Assembly (NCBI GenBank): GCA_016875405.1
Contig: VGRJ01000011.1
Span: forward strand, 1-64,000
Direction of reading: 5' to 3'
DNA length: 64,000 nucleotides
Origin: Deltaproteobacteria bacterium
GTDB taxonomy: Bacteria; Myxococcota_A; Polyangia; Polyangiales; Polyangiaceae
The notes under the pieces were generated by a model. That model searched no databases. It worked only from the letters and a program-made list of their open reading frames with translations, and was not told the origin of the DNA. Shown piece by piece: positions 24,878 through 36,270 of this stretch. How positions within the stretch are numbered: the first letter of the stretch is position 1; every line of letters starts with the position of its first letter. The position numbers were made by a program, and so were the translations under genes.

Positions 24878-26971
24878 TCAGTTGATGGTCACGCTGATGC
24901 GCGCCGTCTCGCCGGCCTTGACCATGCCGCCGCCCATTACCGTCTTGCCCTCGCCCGTCTTGCACACGACGGACACGGGGCCGGCGTTGACGCTGATCCC
25001 GGCGACCGGGGTCGGACCGACGTTCTTTCCGTTGACGAGCGTGCTCGCGCAGTAGCCGCCCTTCGAGTTCACGTTGACGGTGCCGGTGCCGCCGCCCGTC
25101 GGAGGAGACGACGCCGCGGTCGCGCTCTCGGCGGCCTTCGCGTTCGGATCCCCCTTCTTCAGCTGGACCTTCACGGTCTTCGTCTCCCCCTTCGCCGCGG
25201 TCCACTTCTCGACGTGCGAGAGGTGGCCCGGCGCCGAGAACACGGCGATGTGCTCGCTTGCGGTCAGGTCGCCGAGCTTCGAGCCCTTCGGCCATCCGCC
25301 GGGCGGCATCGCGACCGCCTTCTTGTCGAGCACGACGCTCGCGGTCTTCGGCTCGACGTCGAAGACGAGCGCCGCCGTGCCGCGCGAGAGCTTGACCGTG
25401 ATCTCGCGCTCGAGCTCGGTCTCCGAGAACGTCACGGTCTGGACGACATCCTCGAAGCCGTCCTTCCAGACCTTCACCTCGAGGGGCGCGTCGGTCGGGA
25501 GCTTCTCCACGACGAGCGGCGTGCGCGTGCCCTGCAGCTCGCCCTGGACCTTGACGTTGGCGTCGTCTGGGTCGCTTCTGACGCTGAGCTTGCCGCGCTT
25601 CGGCTCGGGCTCGGCGGTCACGGCCGGCGGAGGAGCCTGGACGTTGGCCGCGGCGTCCTTCTTCGCCTTCCACGCGAACCAGCCGCCGCCGCCTGCGAGC
25701 ACGAGCACGAGGGCGCCGAGCCCCAAGAAGAGCCGCGTCTGCCGGCGCTTCAGCTCGTGCAGCCCGGTAACGTCGGTGCCGCTCATCGTCACCGCGTTGA
25801 GCCCGATGTTGGTCTCCTTCATCCAGTCGGCGCCGGTGTCGGCTTGCTGCGTCGCGATGACGTCGGCGAGCTGCTTCGCGTCCTGAAGCACCGTCTTTTG
25901 CTGGGCGATCTTCTCCTCGAAGAGGAAGTTCATCCACGTCGAGAGGCTCACCGTCGACGCCGCGATGCGCTCCTCGCGGATGAACGCCTCGAGGTCGGCT
26001 TGCATGTCGCGCGCGCTCTGGTATCGGGTCTTTCGGTCTTTCTCGAGGGCGCGCATCACGATCGCCTCGAGCGCGGCCGGGTAGTCCGGGCGCACCTGAG
26101 ACGGGCGCGGATACTCACGGTCGCAGATGAGCCGGAGCGTGTCGTAGTCGCTCTTCGCCTTGAAGAGTCGGCGCCCCGTCGTCAGCTCGAAGAGCATGAT
26201 GCCGAGCGCGAAGACGTCGCTGCGGTGATCGATGTCTTCACCGCGCGCCTGCTCGGGCGACATGTACGGGACCTTGCCCTTCAGCTGTCCCGAGCTCGTC
26301 TTCTCACCGACCGCCGCCTGCGAGCTCTTCGCGATGCCGAAGTCGACGATCTTCACGTCACCGGTGAAGGTGATGAGGACGTTCTGAGGCGAGATGTCGC
26401 GGTGGACGATGTTGAGCGGCTCGCCGTCAAGCCCGCGCTTCTCATGGGCGTAGGCGAGGCCGGCGCACATGCCGTTGATGATCGTGAGGGTGTGCTCGAG
26501 CGGGATGTCCGTGACGTTCTTGTTCTTCATCCCGCGGACGATCGAGCGGACGTCCTCGCCATTGATGTACTCCATCGCGATGAAGTACGTGCCCTCGTGC
26601 TCCCCGACGTCGAAGGTCTGGACGACGTTCGGGTGATTCAAGGTCGCGGCGGTGCGCGCCTCGGCGAGGAGCATCTCGACGAAATTCGGGTCTCGCGCGA
26701 GCTCAGGCAGGATGCGCTTGACCACGACGAGCTTCTCAAACCCCGCGACGGCGCGCTGGATCGCGAGGTAGACCTTCGCCATGCCTCCCGAGGCAAGCTC
26801 ACGGAGCAGGGTGTACTTGCCGAAGGCGCGCGGGAGCACCTCGGCCCCTGACGGGGCGTTCATCAACGTCGGTCCGTCGCCTGCCCGCGCGACGGGCGTG
26901 GTGGCTGCACCCGGGGCGGAGCCGCGCCTCGAGGGCGGCGTGCCAGAGTTCGTGTTGCCCGGGATCGACAT
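24878..26971 (-). CDS. Membrane Ser/Thr protein kinase with PEGA-like extracytoplasmic region
   Basis: Predicted 697-residue signalling kinase. The kinase domain (about 38-310) has the glycine loop ELASGGMAKVYLA, VVVKR, the catalytic loop HRDISPQNVL and VDFGIAK, so it looks active. HRDISPQN is typical of myxobacterial kinases. A single membrane helix lies near 411-432 (LFLGLGALVLVLAGGGGWFAW). The outer part holds PEGA-like repeats (KLSVRSDPDDANVKVQGELQGTRTPLVVEKLP and AALVFDVEPKTASVVLDKK) and a C-terminal ~55-residue strand-rich piece. The ATG at 26971 was chosen; the track ORF is 16 residues longer with poor composition. The signal and targets are unknown. Confidence 0.9.
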   Translation of the reverse strand: MSIPGNTNSGTPPSRRGSAPGAATTPVARAGDGPTLMNAPSGAEVLPRAFGKYTLLRELASGGMAKVYLAIQRAVAGFEKLVVVKRILPELARDPNFVEMLLAEARTAATLNHPNVVQTFDVGEHEGTYFIAMEYINGEDVRSIVRGMKNKNVTDIPLEHTLTIINGMCAGLAYAHEKRGLDGEPLNIVHRDISPQNVLITFTGDVKIVDFGIAKSSQAAVGEKTSSGQLKGKVPYMSPEQARGEDIDHRSDVFALGIMLFELTTGRRLFKAKSDYDTLRLICDREYPRPSQVRPDYPAALEAIVMRALEKDRKTRYQSARDMQADLEAFIREERIAASTVSLSTWMNFLFEEKIAQQKTVLQDAKQLADVIATQQADTGADWMKETNIGLNAVTMSGTDVTGLHELKRRQTRLFLGLGALVLVLAGGGGWFAWKAKKDAAANVQAPPPAVTAEPEPKRGKLSVRSDPDDANVKVQGELQGTRTPLVVEKLPTDAPLEVKVWKDGFEDVVQTVTFSETELEREITVKLSRGTAALVFDVEPKTASVVLDKKAVAMPPGGWPKGSKLGDLTASEHIAVFSAPGHLSHVEKWTAAKGETKTVKVQLKKGDPNAKAAESATAASSPPTGGGTGTVNVNSKGGYCASTLVNGKNVGPTPVAGISVNAGPVSVVCKTGEGKTVMGGGMVKAGETARISVTIN

Positions 26972-27120
26972 CCGTAAGTCGCCGGAGGATAGTCGGACCC
27001 GGCCCCTCGAAGCAACCAACGGCGTCCGCCTGCGTCACGCTTGATCCGGCTCCCGAGAACGTGACGTCGCGAGCGTTTCAAACCCCGGTGAGCGTGCGTT
27101 TCGGTGTATCCTTTGCTCCG

Positions 27121-27591
27121 ATGAGCCGTTTGCTCCTCCTTGGGACCGCGATGCTCGCGCTCGCCGGCTGCGCGACCTACACGAGTGACTTCGACCGCGC
27201 TCGCGCGCACTACGAGGCGAACGAGTACGACAAGGCCTTGGTGCTGCTCGAGGTCCTCGAGCACGACATCGACTCGCTCTCCGAGCAGGAGCGCGCGCAG
27301 TATGCGTACTACCGCGGCATGAGCCACCTCAGGCTGCAGCAGCCCAAGGACGCGCGGCACTGGCTCGCGAACGCGGCCGCTCGTGAGACGGCAAACCAGG
27401 GGTCGCTCCTCGGGGACTCGAAGTCGCGCATCGCGACCGAGCTGCGCCCCTTGAACGCTCCGTACTACGGCGAGTCGGCGGCGGAAGAGGATGCCAAGTC
27501 GACGTCGTGCAAGACCGACCTCGACTGCGGGGACGGCAGCTTCTGCGACGCCGGGCGCTGCGCGAGTGGCAAGAGCACGTCGGTGAAGTAG
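27121..27591 (+). CDS. TPR-like lipoprotein with Cys-rich tail
   Basis: Predicted 156-residue outer-membrane or periplasmic lipoprotein. The signal peptide ends in LAGC, a good lipobox. Residues about 25-100 form helices with TPR-like spacing (FDRARAHYEANEYDKALVLLEVLE, QYAYYRGMSHLRLQQPKDARHWL). The C-terminus has a short disulfide-type motif CKTDLDCGDGSFCDAGRC, like those in other lipoproteins of this window. The ATG at 27121 was chosen because it opens the signal peptide. No function can be given. Confidence 0.78.
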   Translation: MSRLLLLGTAMLALAGCATYTSDFDRARAHYEANEYDKALVLLEVLEHDIDSLSEQERAQYAYYRGMSHLRLQQPKDARHWLANAAARETANQGSLLGDSKSRIATELRPLNAPYYGESAAEEDAKSTSCKTDLDCGDGSFCDAGRCASGKSTSVK

Positions 27592-27717
27592 CGGTCCGAG
27601 GTACGCGAGGCTCCGCGGCGCCCCGCCGAACCGTAAGACTTGGGAGAGCGGTCGCCCTCGTTGGGCGATGAGCGGTCGCCTCTTGCGAGCAGCCGGCAGT
27701 CGCGATAGCGCCGATCC

Positions 27718-28653
27718 ATGCGCCATACACAGCGTTGGTTGGTCGCGTCCGCGCTGCTCGTCGGAGCGGGCTGCAAGGGTAAGGATTCGGCGGAGCAGAT
27801 GGCTGCCACTTCGGCGAGCCCGACAAGTGGAGCTGCGTCGATGGCAAGCCCGTCGGGCAGCGGGGCACCAGCGGCGGTGACGGCCAAGGCGAGCGCGTCT
27901 GCGAGCGCTTCAGTCGTCGCCTCGTCCGGCGCCGCGCCTTCGGCTCCGAGCGCTGCCCCCGAGGGCATGATTCGCATCAAGGGAGGCGAGTTCAAGATGG
28001 GCTCCGACGACGGGGAGGCCGATGAGAAGCCGGTGCACACGGTCACCGTGGCGACCTTTGACCTCGACGCCACTGAGGTTACGGTGGCCGCCTACACGGC
28101 CTGCGTGAAAAGTAAGGATTGTACGGATCCGAATCCGGGCGACTGGTCGACCTACTACGAAGCGGACCCCTCGCGCCCGGTCAATTACGTCGATCTCAAG
28201 CAGGCTCAGACCTTCTGCGCGAAGCAGGCCAAGCGCTTGCCGACCGAAGAAGAATGGGAGTTTGCTGCGCGGGGGCCGGAGGGACGCATGTGGGCCTGGG
28301 GCGACACGCCACCCGTCATGGGCGACGGGTGTTGGGGACGCCTCGCGTGGTTGAAGAAGGAGGGGCCGTGTCCGGTCGGCGCCTTCCCGAAGTCTGATAC
28401 GCCCGACGGCGTTCATGACATGTCGGGGAACCTCTGGGAGTGGACGTCGAGCGGTTATTCGTTCGTTTACGAGAAGCCGCGTGACGCTTCGCGTGGTCTT
28501 TATCGCGGCGGCTCCTGGAAGGACCTCGACGCGAAGGGACCGAAGAAGGCCTCGGTGCTCGTCGAGCGGGCGGCGAGGCGTTGGCGCAACATGCCCACGG
28601 TCAAGGGGCCGATGGTCGGCTTCCGCTGCGCGAAAGACGCGACGGGCGGATGA
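27718..28653 (+). CDS. SUMF1/FGE-fold lipoprotein, probably non-catalytic
   Basis: Predicted 311-residue exported protein with an N-terminal signal (LVASALLVGAGC), a Ser/Ala spacer and a SUMF1-type domain (about 81-305). Family motifs are clear: IRIKGGEFKMGSDD, VTVAAYTACV, RLPTEEEWEFAARG, DMSGNLWEWTSSG, YRGGSWKDL and VGFRCAKD. True formylglycine-generating enzymes carry two active-site cysteines just after the GGS(Y/W) motif; none are seen there. A binding or structural role is therefore more likely than sulfatase activation. A degraded relative lies at 47566-48245. Confidence 0.86.
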   Translation: MRHTQRWLVASALLVGAGCKGKDSAEQMAATSASPTSGAASMASPSGSGAPAAVTAKASASASASVVASSGAAPSAPSAAPEGMIRIKGGEFKMGSDDGEADEKPVHTVTVATFDLDATEVTVAAYTACVKSKDCTDPNPGDWSTYYEADPSRPVNYVDLKQAQTFCAKQAKRLPTEEEWEFAARGPEGRMWAWGDTPPVMGDGCWGRLAWLKKEGPCPVGAFPKSDTPDGVHDMSGNLWEWTSSGYSFVYEKPRDASRGLYRGGSWKDLDAKGPKKASVLVERAARRWRNMPTVKGPMVGFRCAKDATGG

Positions 28654-28712
28654 GCGCCGCGCGAGCGGGGTGCCTCACGGTGCGGCGCGACGCCTCGTGA
28701 CGTGAGCCTCCG

Positions 28713-30209
28713 TCAAGGCACGCGGAAAGCGGCTTGCAGGTACCCGAAGTGCAGCAGCTCTTCTGCGCCCCGTCCCGTGGCCGCGAGGATCTTCCGTGCG
28801 CCCTCGCCCGTGAGCAGCAGACCGTAGCCGGCGTCGAAGGTCAGCTCGCGGATCGGAGAGTAGGCGACCCGCACGTCGACCTCGTGGCCGAGCATGTGGG
28901 AGGTGTTGGTTGGATCCGCACCGACAGGCAGCATGCCCGCGGTCGTCCAGCGGTCTCCGGGTTCGGCGAGGCCGAGGAACGCGTAGCGCGCGCCAACATC
29001 GAAGCCCGAGAACGGCCGCGCGCCGAGCGAGCCTGCGCCCTCGATGAGGTTCGACCAGGCGACGAGGTCCATCATGCCGTGGTGACGATGCACGTCGGCG
29101 AGGAGGGGGTCGAAGCGACGCAGGCTCTCGCCGCGGCCGCCCGAGTCGTCGCCGCTCGCGTAGGCCCCAGAGAGGCCAACGCGGACGTCGGCCGGGAGGG
29201 CTGTCTGCCAGTCGAGGCGCGCGGCCGCCGCGAACGCGTCGACCTCGCGGTTCAGCCCGTAGCTCGCGACGCGACCTCGCTGGTAAGCGCCTTCGGCTGA
29301 GTACGAGACGCCTCGATAATCACCGAAGATGCGGAGGTCCGCGGTGATCGTGTCGCCGCGGGCGAGCTCGGGCGGGAGCGGGTCCCGAGCGATGCGCATC
29401 AGGCCGAGGGCCTCGACGTGCAGCAGCGGGAAGAGGTGCCACGCATTGCGCAGGCCGTAGAGCTGAGCGCCGGTCCCGTCGGAGTGCGTCGCGTCGTTCG
29501 CGCCACGCGGCGGCGTCACCGGGCCGGGCGGCACGAGCAGCGCCGCGAGCGCCTCGAGCTCGGTGAGCCCCCAGCTGTTCGGAGAGGCCGCGCCCCGCCC
29601 AGCACCGAGGTGGGCGCGGAGCCGCACCGCGTCGAGGGTCGCGCCGCCCTGCCACCACGCGCGCACGCCGAGCAGGCGCCCCTCGCCCCAGCTCACCGCT
29701 TGGCGACCGAGGCGCAGCTCGACGGCGGGCTCAGCTTCGCTCGAGCGGACGTCGAGCCACGCTTCGTAGGGCGCGATGTCTCCGCGCCCCGGGGCTTCGA
29801 CGGCCGCCGCGCTCCCTGGGAGCCAGCCGAGCGAGCGCACGTCTTGGAGCGTGACCTGGCCGCGAAACTTCTTGTACTCGAAGCCCATCCCGAGCCGCAC
29901 GCGCTCGGACAGATCGTAAGCGTGGAGCACGCTCGGTAGGCGCTCGACGACTTCGGGTGCGGCCGACCGGAAGCCGTCGAGCTGCAGCGCGCTGGCTTCA
30001 TAGACATCGCCGCCGAGGTCCACCGGACTGCGCCGGTATTCGCCGCGCACCCGCACGTCGATGAGCGGTCGCAGCTTCCAGTCGCCGACCTCGACCACCT
30101 CGGGCCAAGACATCCCCGACGAGCCGTCCTCGGCGAGCGCGGACGTCGCCGCGACGGTGAGGAGGAGGCCCGCCGAGCCGGCTGCGAACGACCGAAACAT
30201 TCGCGGCAT
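28713..30209 (-). CDS. Alginate-export-like outer-membrane beta-barrel protein
   Basis: Predicted 498-residue protein with a cleavable signal peptide (SAGLLLTVAATSALA). The mature start (VGDWKLRPLIDVRVRGEYRR) and internal strands such as ELRLGRQAVSWGEGRLLG resemble the alginate_exp (AlgE-like) barrel family. Alternating hydrophobic residues, few cysteines and a terminal strand ending in FGYLQAAFRVP fit an outer-membrane barrel. It could export a polysaccharide or act as a porin. No alginate biosynthesis genes are present, so the substrate is open. It is convergent with the SUMF1 gene (59 bp between stops). Confidence 0.7.
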   Translation of the reverse strand: MPRMFRSFAAGSAGLLLTVAATSALAEDGSSGMSWPEVVEVGDWKLRPLIDVRVRGEYRRSPVDLGGDVYEASALQLDGFRSAAPEVVERLPSVLHAYDLSERVRLGMGFEYKKFRGQVTLQDVRSLGWLPGSAAAVEAPGRGDIAPYEAWLDVRSSEAEPAVELRLGRQAVSWGEGRLLGVRAWWQGGATLDAVRLRAHLGAGRGAASPNSWGLTELEALAALLVPPGPVTPPRGANDATHSDGTGAQLYGLRNAWHLFPLLHVEALGLMRIARDPLPPELARGDTITADLRIFGDYRGVSYSAEGAYQRGRVASYGLNREVDAFAAAARLDWQTALPADVRVGLSGAYASGDDSGGRGESLRRFDPLLADVHRHHGMMDLVAWSNLIEGAGSLGARPFSGFDVGARYAFLGLAEPGDRWTTAGMLPVGADPTNTSHMLGHEVDVRVAYSPIRELTFDAGYGLLLTGEGARKILAATGRGAEELLHFGYLQAAFRVP

Positions 30210-30271
30210 CGTGTACCGAGTCCCGTCACCTCGTCACGCAAATCTCGACGGGCCACGCCGATGCCGCGCAG

Positions 30272-31101
30272 TCACATGTCGAAGTCTCCGCCGCCCTTCT
30301 TGGGGGGAGGCGCGGCGCCGCCGCCTGCGGAGCCGCGAATCGGCGCGGAGGACGGCGCGCTCCCGCGGACGCGCGCTCGCCCGTAGGTGCGGCGAGCGGG
30401 CTTCCAGTGCGCCATGGCCTCGTCGCAGCTCGTGTCGCGGTCCGTCGCTCCGCCGGTGTCGACGGCCTCCGCGAGGGCGACGAGCATGAGGGAGCAGGTT
30501 CGCATGTCGGTGAGGAGCTTGCTCTTGACCTTGCCGAGCAAGCGGCCCGCGCCAGCGAGCTCCGCCTCGATCTTTGCGCGATCGGGCGAAGCCTGGCCGA
30601 GCCGCTCGACCTGCTCGCCGAGCTTGGTGCGCGCCTCCTCGAGACGCGTCGCGAGCTCGAGATCTTGCGCGTACTCGCGGTAGGTCGTGAGGGTTCGTAC
30701 GGCGGACTCCTGCACGGCGCGCAGGGTGACCTCGTCGACCTCGTCGTGCGAGAAGTCGCCGTGGTGGACCACCACGATGGGGCTCGGCGTGATCCGGAGC
30801 GACGTCGTCACCCCGAAGGACTTCAGCTTGCCGATTCGCTCGCGCGTGACAACCATCAGGCGAAGTAGCGGCGTGTCGACGCCGACGTCGAAGGCCTCGG
30901 TGAGCGGCTGCCGGAGCGGGAACAGGTCCGAGTCGAGGCGCGACACGCGCTGAGAGAGCTCGAGCACTTCGCCGAGGTAGGTGTCGAAACGGTCTTTGCC
31001 GGTGCGGAGCCGCTGGCCCTTCTCGACGAGCGAGTTGGTAGGTACGCACCCCGCGAGCGCGACGCTCGCGACGACGAGGAGCGAACGAACGATCGGGTTC
31101 A

Positions 31102-31102
<1 letters not shown>
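30272..31102 (-). CDS. Lipoprotein of unknown function
   Basis: Predicted 276-residue lipoprotein. The signal peptide ends in LAGC. The body is mostly helical with heptad-like stretches (ELATRLEEARTKLGEQVERLGQ) and ends in a Pro/Gly/Ala-rich tail (GGGAAPPPKKGGGDFDM). The start ATG at 31102 shares its A with the TGA of the upstream gene (TGATG), so translation is coupled to the GYF_2 protein. An ATG nine bases upstream is a weaker alternative. I do not recognise a family. Confidence 0.72.
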
Positions 31103-33438
<2,336 letters not shown>

Positions 33439-33578
33439 CGATGCCAAGGTGCGCCCTGTTTCCTCGGGCGGACCGCGCCGACCCGAGACCAATAGGTGTA
33501 CCGCGGGGCGAGCCTCTGGTCACCGTTGTCGGTGCGCGCGGCGAAACGGGCCGGCCCGCCGCGGCGATGACCAGGTGA

Positions 33579-34220
33579 GTGCCCCTCGATTTCCTCTTCG
33601 ACTCGCTCCTCAATGCCATGACCCGACCGACGTGCGCGAGCTGTGACGTCGAGCTCCGTCGCGCGGCCGTCTTTTGCGCCCCGTGTGCCGAGGCCTTCGT
33701 GCCGGCCGAGCCGTGCTCCCTCGGGGGCCTCGACGTCCACGCCGCGGGCCTCTACGGGGGACCCCTCGCGCGAGCGATCCAGCGGCTCAAATTCGGCGAT
33801 CGGCCTGACCTCGCGCGCCCGCTCGGGGAGCTCCTCCGGCGCCTCGTCCTCGAGCGACGACTTGACGCCGACGTCCTCGTGCCCGTTCCTGTCCCGTCGT
33901 CGCGACTCGTCGAGCGCGGATACAACCAGGCGACGCTCCTCGTGCGGCGCCTCGCCGCTTCGACGCCCGCGCGGGTCGAGGCGAGGGTGCTCTCGAGGCT
34001 CGACTCAGGGGCGCGTCAGGTCGAGCTTGGTCGCGCGGAGCGCCTGAAAAATGCAGCGATTTCATTCGTTGTCGAGGGCGCAGAGCGCGTTCGAGGGCGG
34101 CGGATCTTGCTCGTCGACGACGTGGTCACGACCGGCGCGACGGCTCATGGGTGCGCACGCGCCCTCTGGTCGGTCGGCGCGAGCCGGGTGACGGTCCTCG
34201 CGCTCGCCCGCACGCCCTGA
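33579..34220 (+). CDS. ComF-family phosphoribosyltransferase-like protein
   Basis: Predicted 213-residue ComF-like protein. An N-terminal zinc-ribbon-like region (CASCDVELRRAAVFCAPC) precedes the phosphoribosyltransferase fold: GGPLARAIQRLKFGDRPDLA, VLVPVPVPSSRLVERGYNQATLL and the PRPP-loop motif ILLVDDVVTTGATAHGCA. ComF proteins take part in DNA uptake in naturally competent species and are widespread elsewhere with unclear roles. GTG 33579 was taken from the track; ATG 33618, just before the zinc ribbon, is also plausible. It is divergent from the GYF_2 gene. Confidence 0.9.
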   Translation: MPLDFLFDSLLNAMTRPTCASCDVELRRAAVFCAPCAEAFVPAEPCSLGGLDVHAAGLYGGPLARAIQRLKFGDRPDLARPLGELLRRLVLERRLDADVLVPVPVPSSRLVERGYNQATLLVRRLAASTPARVEARVLSRLDSGARQVELGRAERLKNAAISFVVEGAERVRGRRILLVDDVVTTGATAHGCARALWSVGASRVTVLALARTP

Positions 34221-34247
34221 CGGCGGCGGTGCTTGGCGCGTCATTGC

Positions 34248-34640
34248 TCAGCAGCCGTCGCGCCCGAGCTCCCTGGCGCTCGCGAGCGCGTACGAAGCGA
34301 TGGCGCGCGGGAGGCCGCAGGGCGCTGAGCGACGCACGAGATCCGGTGACCTGTCGGTCGGGACTCCGAACTTGCGGAGCACCGCTTCGTGTCGCGCGCT
34401 CACCTCACGCCGATCGGGCACGAGGCGCTGCCCGGTCGCGGCCACGATGCGGAGGAATTCCCCGCTGCCCTCGTCGACGAGCGTCGCGAGGTGCGCGTTG
34501 CTCGCGGCCGTGCGGACCCCCTCGACCTCGTCGACGAGCCGCTCGCCAACCCGCCGCGACCCGACGAGGTGATCGAGATCGACGACCTCGCCCTCGCGCG
34601 CGCGCCCGGCCGGCGTCCTCTGCGACGCCGGTGGGATACG
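34248..34640 (-). pseudogene. Possible gene remnant without a visible start
   Basis: An open minus-strand frame with strong local codon bias encodes about 115 residues (VVDLDHLVGSRRVGERLVDEVE ... ATGQRLVPDRREVSARHEAVLRKFG) and ends with TGA at 34248-34250. No ATG, GTG or TTG start exists in frame between the stop of the upstream membrane-protein gene and this conserved-looking part; the track start (GTG 34793) lies deep inside that gene with poor composition. It may be the 3' remnant of a gene truncated at its 5' end, or an alternative-start gene. No family recognised. Confidence 0.35.
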
Positions 34641-34644
34641 GGCC

Positions 34645-35094
34645 TTAGCGCACGCCGCCGAAGCCGTGGACGCCGGCGACGAACGTGCCGAGGCCGACCG
34701 CGGCGAGGCATAGGAGCGCAGCCGCGCCGAAACCGACGGCAGCGACTTGACGAAGATCACGCGAATCTCGGGGCGCGAACCAGGCCGCGACACCCGAGCC
34801 CAGGGTGAGCGCGGTCACGCAGTAGGCGAGGTGCTCCTTCGTCTCGAAGAGCAGGCCCGCCGTCCGGCTCTGGAGAAAGAGCTGCACGCGCACGCGGTCG
34901 ACGTACGCCGGGTAGACGACCAGGCCGGAAGCGAACGCGACCACGACCATCGCGACAGTGAGGGCGACGGCGAGCCGCGTCCGCCACGAGAGCGGTGCCC
35001 CTTTTCGAAGCAGGATCGCCGGGTGCGCGAGCGCGGCCGCGGCCAACACCGCGGCGTGCCCGTGCAGCGTCTCGAGGATGCGCGTGATCAGCAC
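34645..35094 (-). CDS. Four-helix integral membrane protein of unknown function
   Basis: Predicted 149-residue membrane protein with about four hydrophobic segments (AAVLAAAALAHPAILL, LAVALTVAMVVVAFASGLVV, YCVTALTLGSGVAAWFA, VAAVGFGAAALLCLAAVGLGTFVAG). GTG 35094 is the start. It is divergent from the saccharopine-dehydrogenase-like gene by 65 bp. No enzymatic motif is visible; a helix-to-helix loop VYPAYVDRVRVQLFLQSRTAGLLFETKEH may be functional but is not one I can name. Confidence 0.68.
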   Translation of the reverse strand: MLITRILETLHGHAAVLAAAALAHPAILLRKGAPLSWRTRLAVALTVAMVVVAFASGLVVYPAYVDRVRVQLFLQSRTAGLLFETKEHLAYCVTALTLGSGVAAWFAPRDSRDLRQVAAVGFGAAALLCLAAVGLGTFVAGVHGFGGVR

Positions 35095-35159
35095 CGAGCG
35101 AGAAAGCTAGCAGAGGCCGGGGGTGTGCACGCGCCCGAATCTCGGGTAAAGGCCCCGCC

Positions 35160-36242
35160 ATGACGACGTCCATCGCAGTCCTCGGCGCAGGCAAGATCGG
35201 CCGCATGGTCGCCCACTTCCTCGGGCGTACCGGCGCCTACCAGGTTCGCATCGGCGACGTGAACGGCGACGCGGCGAAGGCGCTTGCGGCGCGGGTTGGT
35301 GGCGGCGCGACGGGGCACGCGGTCGACTTCGACGACGAGCGCACGCTCGGACCCGTGCTCGACGGGACGGCGGCGGTGCTCTCGTGCTGTCCGTTCGAGA
35401 GCAACCCGTTCATCGCCGAGCAGGCGGTGAAGTACGACATCCACTACCTCGATCTCACCGAGGACATCGAGACGACGCGCAAGGTCCTCGAGTTCGAGTC
35501 GAAGTCGAACAAGGCGCTGATCCCGCAGTGCGGCCTCGCGCCAGGCTTCATCACGATCACCGCGATGCACCTGATGAAGCGCCTCGAAAGCTGCGAGAGC
35601 CTGAAGCTCCGGGTCGGCGCGCTGCCCCGCTACCCCAGCAACATGCTGCGGTACAACCTGACCTGGAGCACGCAGGGGCTCATCAATGAGTACGCAAACC
35701 CCTGCGAGGTGCTGCGCGACGGGGAGCTCCAGACGGTCGAGGCGCTGCAGGGGCTCGAGGGGCTCATGGTCGACGGTGTCGAGTACGAGGCGTTCAACAC
35801 CTCGGGCGGCCTCGGGAGCCTGTGCCACACGCTGAAGGGCCAGGTACAGAACATCAACTACAAGTCGATCCGCTACCCGGGCCATAACGAATACATGCGC
35901 CTGCTCATGAACGAGCTGCGCATGACCGACCACCAGAAGACGCTCTGCGAGATCTTCGAGCGCGCCCTGCCGACGACCTTTCAGGATCAGGTTGTCGTGT
36001 TCGTGTCGGCGACCGGCAAGAAGTACGGCACGTACACCGAGTACACGTACGCGCGCACGGTACACCACCAGACCATCTACAACGAGAACTGGTCCGCGAT
36101 TCAGATCACGACCGCCGCCGGAATCTGCGGCGTGCTCGACCTGCTCCTCGAGGGGAAGCTCCCGCAGAAGGGTTTCGTGCGCCAGGAAGACGTCGACTAC
36201 CAGGCGTTCATCACGAACCGCTTCGGCCAGTACTACGCGTGA
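35160..36242 (+). CDS. Saccharopine dehydrogenase-like NAD(P)-binding protein
   Basis: Predicted 360-residue dehydrogenase. The Rossmann motif IAVLGAGKIGRMVAHFL is at the N-terminus, followed by DLTEDIETTRKV, the conserved QCGLAPGFITITAMHL and a Saccharop_dh_C-like half. Proteins of this family act in lysine metabolism, or as carboxynorspermidine synthase or other reductive condensation enzymes; the substrate cannot be fixed here. The codons AAC and AAG are used freely and the length is normal. It stands alone, flanked by unrelated minus-strand genes. Confidence 0.85.
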   Translation: MTTSIAVLGAGKIGRMVAHFLGRTGAYQVRIGDVNGDAAKALAARVGGGATGHAVDFDDERTLGPVLDGTAAVLSCCPFESNPFIAEQAVKYDIHYLDLTEDIETTRKVLEFESKSNKALIPQCGLAPGFITITAMHLMKRLESCESLKLRVGALPRYPSNMLRYNLTWSTQGLINEYANPCEVLRDGELQTVEALQGLEGLMVDGVEYEAFNTSGGLGSLCHTLKGQVQNINYKSIRYPGHNEYMRLLMNELRMTDHQKTLCEIFERALPTTFQDQVVVFVSATGKKYGTYTEYTYARTVHHQTIYNENWSAIQITTAAGICGVLDLLLEGKLPQKGFVRQEDVDYQAFITNRFGQYYA

Positions 36243-36270
36243 ACCCGGGGCGGGGCGGCGTCGCTCGCGC

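Noticed and set aside
24797-26851. 684-codon plus-strand ORF antisense to the Ser/Thr kinase
   Set aside because: Arg/Leu/Val-rich shadow frame; the real kinase on the minus strand has every catalytic motif.
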